Below, one piece after another: positions 58,353 to 64,000 of a DNA stretch of 64,000 nt. Location: assembly GCA_030549335.1 (NCBI GenBank), contig JAUKPH010000022.1:4637001-4701000 (forward strand), written 5' to 3'. A program made the translations under genes and the position numbers. The stretch's first letter is position 1; every line of letters starts with the position of its first letter. The notes beneath the pieces are model-generated. The model searched no databases and was not told where the DNA came from. It worked only from the letters and a program-made list of their open reading frames with translations. Source of the DNA: Pontederia crassipes (Eukaryota; Streptophyta; Magnoliopsida; Commelinales; Pontederiaceae).

Positions 58353-59355
58353 GGGGTTTTTTCCTCTGACCTCTCCTGAACTATGGACTTTTCCTGCGTG
58401 TACCACCAATTTTTAAATTTTTCGCGGACCTCCTTGAACTATGCCACATTTTCTACTTAGGTCCATCCATCAAGCTTTCTTAACTTTCCTATTATTTTGA
58501 TTTTTTTAATTATAAAATGGCCAAAATGCCCTCACGAAGTTTATATAAGTGAGCTTAAAATAAAAAAATGTTCCCGCCACAATCTCGCCAGCGCGCACAA
58601 GGACATAGCCGGCGACCCCTCCCCCCCTCTCCCCCCTACCATCTTGCCGGCGAGATCTAGGAGGTCGCAGGGGCCCTATCTCTCCACTTCGTCTTCCTCC
58701 TCTCAGGCACTGCCTCTGACTACACGCCGAGCACAATCTACTACCTCGCCTGCGGTGCATCCCGGAGCACCTCTGTGCCCGACTAGAGCCCCCCACGCAC
58801 CTTCGTCCTCGACGCCCCTTACCTGAACTCCTCGCCCATTCCAACCCCTCTTCCTCTGCTCCTTCCCTCTACGCCAATGCCCGACTCTTCACAGCCCTAC
58901 GTTCTCCGCCTCCTCTTCTCCCCTTTCTCAGCCAATGGGTGCGACCTCTCCTCCGCGTGAGCCGGCAAGGTCAAGTGGGGCGTCGCCCCCTTGCGACCTT
59001 GCCGTAGGGGGGTCAATGCCCCCACCCCAATCTCTTCAGCGACACCCCTTCCCCGCCGGCGAACAAATATTTTTTTATATATTTACTATTATGTATTATT
59101 TTAAGAACAACATTACGAGGGTATTTTGGTCATTTTATAATTCATATAATAGCCGACCCCACCTAGTGGGATAAGGCTTTGTTGTTGTTGTTGTATAATT
59201 CATAAAATGAAAATAATGAAAAACTTAACAGACATTGACCGATGGACCTAAGTGAAAAAAAGTATATGGTTCAGGAGAGGCCCGCGAAATATTTGAAAGT
59301 CGTTGGTAGTCAAAAAAAAAAGTTCATAATCAAGGGAGGTTAGTGGAAAAATCCC
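58353..59355. mobile_element. Mutator-like element with ~220-bp inverted repeats and GC-rich captured core
   Basis: Left end ggggttttttcctctgacct and inverted right end gggatttttccactaacctc begin long imperfect inverted repeats (58353-58572 and 59085-59355). They share ttaggtccatc, 'aaaatggccaaaatgccctc' (right: gagggtattttggtcatttt) and 'tattttaag'. Both sides are flanked by six T, so the exact duplication cannot be read. The core (58573-59070) is GC-rich against AT-rich surroundings, with no stops over long stretches in more than one frame, and is probably a captured genomic fragment. No transposase. The right repeat is interrupted by a SINE tail. Confidence 0.8.
59136..59204 (+). mobile_element. 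5'-truncated Au-type SINE tail (47 bp) with 11-bp target duplication
   Basis: Insert about 59147-59193: atagccgacc, then tagtgggataaggct and (TTG)n. Perfect direct repeats tataattcata flank it (59136-59146, 59194-59204). It sits inside the right inverted repeat of the Mutator-like element and, once removed, improves the match to the left repeat. Confidence 0.92.
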
Positions 59356-59469
59356 TTTTTTATCCATGTTGGCTTCAATTTCGAGCAGAACAAGACATTT
59401 GTTCACCTATAAAAAGAAAAAAGGCATTATTCATTAAAAGAATTAAAAAAATTTCATCCATAAAATTAT

Positions 59470-61400
59470 CCCAGTTGTCGTAGTCCTCTTTTGTTTACGT
59501 ATAATAATATTAAGTCGTCACTTAAAATTCTGTATATGTCGCGTAAATTCTTTCGTACCAAATTTCTTAAACAAATCAATACATGAGCTTAGAACAGTTT
59601 AGATTTAAATAGCTTTAAAAAAAATTATAGTGTATTCTATGTGATTCAAAATTTTTTAATTCAATATATTTTACAAGTGTCCTAATTATGAGTGATTATT
59701 GTAGAGTCCTAGTGAGATTAAAATTATCACCTAGTATATACACTCTCTAATGGACAAAAAAATAATGTAACTATAATCCTCCTCTTTTATGTCTAAAAAC
59801 ATTCAGCCATTGCCTTAAATTTATTCGTATGTTGTATAATGTCTCTCATACAAACTTTCTAACACAAATCTATACTCAAACTTCGAAGCACTAGAATTTT
59901 AAGTAATTTTTAGAATATTTAGGGAGTATTCTTTTTGTGAGTCGAAATTGCTTTAATTCCATATATTAGGATAGGTAACCAAAATTTGAGGGATTAATAC
60001 AAAGTCTTAAAGATGTAGAAATTCTTATCATTTATAGAAGAATTGCCTACACAAACTCCTTAGGGTTCGAGACAAAAAAAATAATCAAATTGTAATTCTC
60101 ACCTTTTTACGTCTAATTATATTCAACTGTCGCCTTAAAATTTTGTGTGCATTGCCTAATGTCCCTCCTACGAAATTTCTAACACAAATTTATACTCAAA
60201 TATAGAACCAAACTTTTAAATAATTTTCATAAATTTTAGGTTGTATTCTATTTATGTTTCATGTTTATAGTAATTTCATATATTGGGATAGATGTCCTAA
60301 TATTGAGGATTTAAAAGAAAGTCATAATCAAATTAAAATTCTATCTCTAAAGGGAGTGTCCACGTAAACTTCTTAGAGGTCGAGATAAAAAATTAACCTA
60401 TTAAGAATCATCCTCCGTTCGAGTTTTAATATTATTTGAATTGTCACTTAAAATTTTGTATGTGCTGCATAAATTCTTCCGTACGAAATTTCTTACACAA
60501 ATCAATGCTCAAACTTGGAACAATTTAGACCTTTAAATAGTAAAAAAAGTTTATAGTGTATTCTATTTGTGATTCAAAATTATTTTAATTTAATATATTT
60601 TTATAAGTGTCCTAATTTGGAGTGATTAACATAAATCCTAATGAGGTTTAAATTATAACCTAGTATATACACTTTAATGATCGGGACAAAAAATAATAAT
60701 GTAATTGTAATCCTCCACTTTTTACATATAAAAACATTCAGCCATCACCTTAAATTTCTTCGTGTATTGTATAATTTCTCTGATACAAACTTTCAGACTT
60801 AGAAGTACCTGAATTTTAAATAAATTTTAGAATTTTTAGGAAGTGTTTTTTTTTGTGAGTCGGAATTGCTTTAGTTTCATATATTGTGATAATATTCAAT
60901 CATCATCTTAAAATTCTATGTGGGTTGAATAATTTCGTAAGATAATATTCAATCGCCACCTTAAAATTCTATGTGCATTGAATAATTTCGCTCAAACTTT
61001 TAAATAATTTTCTTAAATTTTAGGGTGCATTTTATTTGTGATTCAAAATTATTTTAATTCCATATATTATGATGTGTCCTAATTTAGAAGGATTAACAGA
61101 GAGTTCTGATCATGTTAAAAGTCCTATCATTTATAAAGGGAGTGCTTATTTGCACTCCCTATAAGTCGAAATAGAATATTAAATTGTAATCCGCTTTTGC
61201 TTACATCTAATAATATTCTGTCATCGCATAAAAAATTAGTGTGTGTCACATAATTTCTCTAATACATAATTTCTAACACAAATCAAAACTCAGACATAGA
61301 ACAACAAGACTTCTAAATAATTTACTTGGATTTTAAGATGTATTCAATTTTGTGATTCCAAATTTTTCTTTTCATATATTGTGATAGGTGACCTAATTTT
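59470..61400. repeat. Degenerate ~305-bp tandem array, about 6 units
   Basis: The block '(c)accttaaaatttt..gtgt' after 'cattcagcc' recurs at about 59519, 59812, 60132, 60445, 60746, 60904/60954 and 61223. Each is followed by 'acaaatttctaacacaaat', 'gtattctatttgtgattc', 'catatattgtgatagg' and 'cctaatttggagg'. A short ~50-bp secondary duplication lies at 60885-60985. AT-rich, non-coding. Confidence 0.8.
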
Positions 61401-61567
61401 GATGGATTAATACAAAATGTAACAACCAGCAAAAGATAAAAAAAAAATATAATAATATAACGTGATGGATAACACTGCTGGGGGATAAAAGTCCAATGCA
61501 ACTCAAAGTTGGAAAAGAAAAAAGAGATAAATTCTTATTTCATCAAATCTGATTAGGGTGGAGATTG

Positions 61568-61578
61568 TTATATATATA
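61568..61578 (+). promoter_or_regulatory. Putative LTR TATA box
   Basis: ttatatatata about 150 bp into the LTR, ahead of the T-rich/GC-rich leader. RNA start would be near 61600. Confidence 0.45.
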
Positions 61579-61999
61579 GAATTAGATTTATGCATTAAAC
61601 CCCACGACCTCTTTTTTTTTCTTTTCTCCCCGTGCTGTTGTTCGTGCGCGACAAGAGCAGAATTTCTCACGCCTTTGCTGGAATTCTGCAGAAGGTGGCC
61701 GAGAGGAAATTAGGGAAGAAAACAGGGGACGCGGCCGTTGATCGCGAATAGAGGTGGGTGAATCGAAATCACCTTGCATGCCCTCTGAATTATCTCAATT
61801 CATGCTCGAATCGTTATGAAAAGAATATGAATATGATTCAAGTTATTATTTTTAATTGTTTGATTTCTTGAATTCTTTGATTGGTGATTGTTGCATGCAT
61901 GTTTGGCCGTAATTTTCTTACGGTCGAGAAAAGGATGGAGAGAGAAAAAGTGGAGAAGGATTGGCCGTAAGAGAATTAAAAAAAAAAGAAAAAAAAGAG

Positions 62000-62530
62000 A
62001 TGAAGCTTACGGCCGTAATGCAATAGGGGTAAACTTTACGACCGTAATGGAATAGAGAGGTAGGATTTTTCGGCCGTAAAGAAAAGGATGGAGAGAGAGA
62101 AAGCGGAGATGGATTGGCCGTAAGAGAAATAAAAAAAAAAGGGGAAGAAGCTTACGGCCGTAACGAAATAAGGGTTAATTTTTACGGCCGAAATGAATGG
62201 AGGGTAGGATTTTACGGCCGTAACGTGATAAGGGTTAATTTTTACGGCCGTAAGGTGAAGGAATTTTCTCGGGCGTAAAATCCAAAGAATTAGGGTTTTA
62301 CGGCCGTAAGGTGAAGGAACTCCTCGGGCGAAAAATCCAAAGAATTAGGGTTTTACGGCCGTAAGGTGGAGGAGATTCTTTGGGCGTAAAATCCAAAGAA
62401 TTAGGGTTTTACGACCGTAAGGTGGAGGAGATTCTTCGGGCGTAAAATCCAAAGAATTAGGGTTTTACGGCCGTAAGGTGGAGGAGATTCTTCGGGCGTA
62501 AAAATCCAGAAGAGGTGAGGGCGTAAAATC
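62000..62530. repeat. TTACGGCCGTAA palindrome array; 56-bp minisatellite
   Basis: Perfect 12-bp palindrome ttacggccgtaa at 62007, 62152, 62212, 62242, 62298, 62353 and 62465, plus variants (ttacgaccgtaa, ttcggccgtaaa). From 62281 the array is regular: tccaaagaattagggtttta at 62281, 62336, 62392 and 62448 (period 55-56). Confidence 0.92.
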
Positions 62531-63471
62531 CAGCAAAATTCACCCATTAGTCTCTCTTTATTTTGATATGAACATTATTGATTTTCTTATAATTCCAACA
62601 TGAACTCTTTGTCTTGATTTACCTCATACCGATCATATCTCGTTCATCACATGATACAAAGAATGAAAAAATACTGAAAGTGATTAATAAGTTCAGATAA
62701 AAGATTAATGATGGGTTGTCAGTCCAAGCCAAGTGCATCAAGATAAGGGTCACTCCCTTGGTCATGGTTTGATCACCCATTGACCGGCACAAGGCCATAT
62801 CGTTTGCTGGGCATATCCCAAGAATTAAAGGCACCTCAAAGTCACCCTGATTGTTAATTAATAACCAAGATCAACAAGCATGTTCAAGTCAAGTCAAGTA
62901 TGCCATGATTCCAAGTTTACTATGTATTATTGATTCTCATGATTCATGATATCGCTGATCTTATTCTTATTATGATCCATGATACTGATATGTTATCTTC
63001 CACGTTCAAGTTAAGTATGATTATTTACCATTGATTATTATATTCATGTCATGCATTGTATATCATGTGGTTCCCCACTAGGCTGTAAAGCTTATGGGAG
63101 GACCTCCTCCCCTGTGTCTGATTTTCACAGGACCAGGTCAGTAACGTGGTGGAGTAGGCGTGTGGTGATGAAGCTCTGACGATAGGACAACACATGAACC
63201 ATAGGGCTTTTAGAGTGTTATTTAGTTTTCATTTACCTTCCGCAATTTAGATTCATGATGTAGAACTTATTTTATTTCTTAGCAATGATATAGCCACTTT
63301 TAAACTTCCGCATAATTATGTTATTTTCTTTTATTTTATTATCTTTCCGCTGACATGTCTCAGTTCTTGACTGAGGTATGGTCAATATTATGATCAAGTT
63401 ATAGCATGCCGTAGCGTCTCCAGATTGGTCTTCGTCACGTGGCGGGGGTCGATTTGGGGGCGTTACATTTA

Positions 63472-63483
63472 TGGTATCAGAGC
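63472..63483 (+). other. Primer binding site, tRNA-Met type (first copy)
   Basis: TGGTATCAGAGC, complementary to the 3' end of initiator tRNA-Met, the usual primer for plant Ty3 and Ty1 elements. Confidence 0.9.
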
Positions 63484-63611
63484 CTAAAGTTAGGACTCTC
63501 TTGACGTCCTAGTGTATAGAATAGTATAGTATGGTAAGTTATAGCACGCCGTAGCGTCTCCAGATTGGTCTTCGTCACGTGGCGGGGGTCGATTTGGGGG
63601 CGTTACATTTA

Positions 63612-63623
63612 TGGTATCAGAGC
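63612..63623 (+). other. Primer binding site, tRNA-Met type (second copy)
   Basis: Second TGGTATCAGAGC, inside copy 2 of the 140-bp duplication. Which copy is used cannot be told from sequence. Confidence 0.9.
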
Positions 63624-63804
63624 CTAAAGTTAGGACTCTCTTGACGTCCTAGTGTATAGAATAGTATAGTATGGTAAGAGGTTCATGTGCTATCGCCATG
63701 CAGTCGCCACACCCTCCACCGAAAAGTAATGTAAGTCAAGTTTATGTTTAAGATAAGTTATGATTTATTGATGAATGATTTTATTGTATGAATAGAGGAT
63801 AAGC

Positions 63805-64000
63805 ATGTCACGACGGTCAGAGCGTATTCAAGAGCAAATGGCCAGAGCGGACCGAAATCTGTATGAGGCATCAGAAGGCCCACTTCCTGAGATGGGGGCC
63901 CAGCCGGGTCACGGACGTGGCCGTGGCCGAGGTCGTGCACTAGGCCGCGGAAGAGGTAGAGGCCGCGCAGCTAGAGCGCCATTAGAGGAGCATGTGGATG
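63805..64000 (+). CDS. gag (N-terminus) of the Tekay/Del-like retrotransposon, runs off window
   Basis: Open from ATG at 63805 to the edge (65 codons). It starts MSRRSERIQEQMARADRNLY, followed by a Gly-Arg repeat (GRGRGRGR, ALGRGRGRGR) and APLEEHVD. An Arg/Gly-rich basic N-terminus before the capsid domain is usual for this chromovirus lineage and is thought to help bind RNA. The start is chosen because it is the first ATG after the primer site with a sustained frame, in good context (aagcATGtc). There are no stops, unlike the decayed gag at 8239-9060. The gag capsid, pol and 3' LTR should follow beyond the window. Confidence 0.85.
   Translation, partial: MSRRSERIQEQMARADRNLYEASEGPLPEMGAQPGHGRGRGRGRALGRGRGRGRAARAPLEEHVD

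Larger units (their letters stand above)
61418..63467 (+). mobile_element. 5' LTR of a Tekay/Del-like Ty3 retrotransposon, ~2.05 kb
   Basis: Starts TGTAACAACCAGC and ends gatttgggggcgttaca. A tRNA-Met-type primer site (TGGTATCAGAGC) follows 4 bp later. A TATA-like ttatatatata (61568-61578) is followed by a GC-richer leader (61610-61750). A palindrome-bearing minisatellite (62000-62530) lies in the middle. Because of the 140-bp duplication, the end could equally be placed at 63607. Intact primer site and open gag suggest a fairly young insertion; the 3' LTR is outside the window. Confidence 0.88.
63396..63675 (+). repeat. 140-bp tandem duplication spanning LTR end, primer site and leader
   Basis: 63396-63535 and 63536-63675 are identical except one position (atagcatgcc / atagcacgcc). 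Each copy has ...gggggcgttaca, tttatggtatcagagc and the start of the leader. Confidence 0.95.

Noticed and set aside
58497-59174. Frames in the GC-rich core near 58.5-59.1 kb as a gene
   Set aside because: They run from the inverted repeat into the core and out through the SINE tail; at most a captured fragment.
63472-63483. tRNA gene
   Set aside because: Only the 12-nt complement of a tRNA 3' end is present; it is a retroelement primer site.

Overview
This is a window of plant nuclear DNA, very probably from a monocot. Almost all of it is nested transposable elements (TEs) and AT-rich intergenic sequence. I can support one intact host gene. The plant assignment rests on Athila-like and Tekay/Del-like Ty3 retrotransposons, CACTA elements ending in CACTACAAGAAAA, Mutator-like elements, Au-type SINE tails and an RKF3-like receptor kinase. 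The monocot guess rests on the steep 5'-to-3' fall in GC along the kinase gene. No tRNA, rRNA, CRISPR or bacterial feature was seen.

Layout. 1-1700: 5' end of a decayed Mutator-like element (minus strand) with its right terminal repeat. 1701-3348: AT-rich spacer with two small tandem repeats. 3349-4613: a non-autonomous CACTA element. 4614-13740: a patchwork of Ty3 chromovirus pieces in both orientations, namely a plus LTR-like block holding a Ty1-copia solo LTR with TAAAT target duplications, a plus gag relic, a minus 3' LTR with minus pol 3' end, and a plus RNase H relic. 14112-18165: a CACTA element carrying 140-bp tandem repeats and interrupted by a second CACTA (15428-17263, GGC duplications) that holds a minus TNPA-like pseudogene. 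18166-26215: a decayed Athila-like Ty3 element with its 3' LTR and a SINE fragment inside. 26399-36104: a minus-orientation solo LTR (ATGGG duplications) that was later hit by a ~0.7-kb terminal-inverted-repeat element and by a 6.3-kb CACTA element (TAT duplications) with a TNPA-like pseudogene. 36110-38252: a probable Mutator-like element with captured GC-rich DNA, then an 805-bp terminal-inverted-repeat element.

40831-42792 is the gene: a 653-residue single-exon receptor-like kinase (signal peptide, SPARK-type ectodomain, membrane helix, RD-type kinase). A foldback element and a TATA box lie just upstream. A diverged tandem duplication of non-coding DNA lies downstream (43540-45035).

46600-61400: more LTR debris (copia minus, a 3.1-kb solo LTR at 47891-51031, LTR fragments ending at 52621 and 58182, a minus LTR relative near 54030-56900), a ~1-kb Mutator-like element with long inverted repeats split by a SINE tail, and a ~305-bp tandem array. 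61418-64000 is the best preserved mobile element: a full 5' LTR, a tRNA-Met-type primer site duplicated in tandem, and the open start of a Tekay/Del-type gag running off the window.

The parts do not form a pathway. The window records successive insertions, and their order can be read from target duplications and nesting. The most unusual recurring structure is that LTRs of different families carry arrays of short CpG-rich palindromes that differ in letters but share a design.
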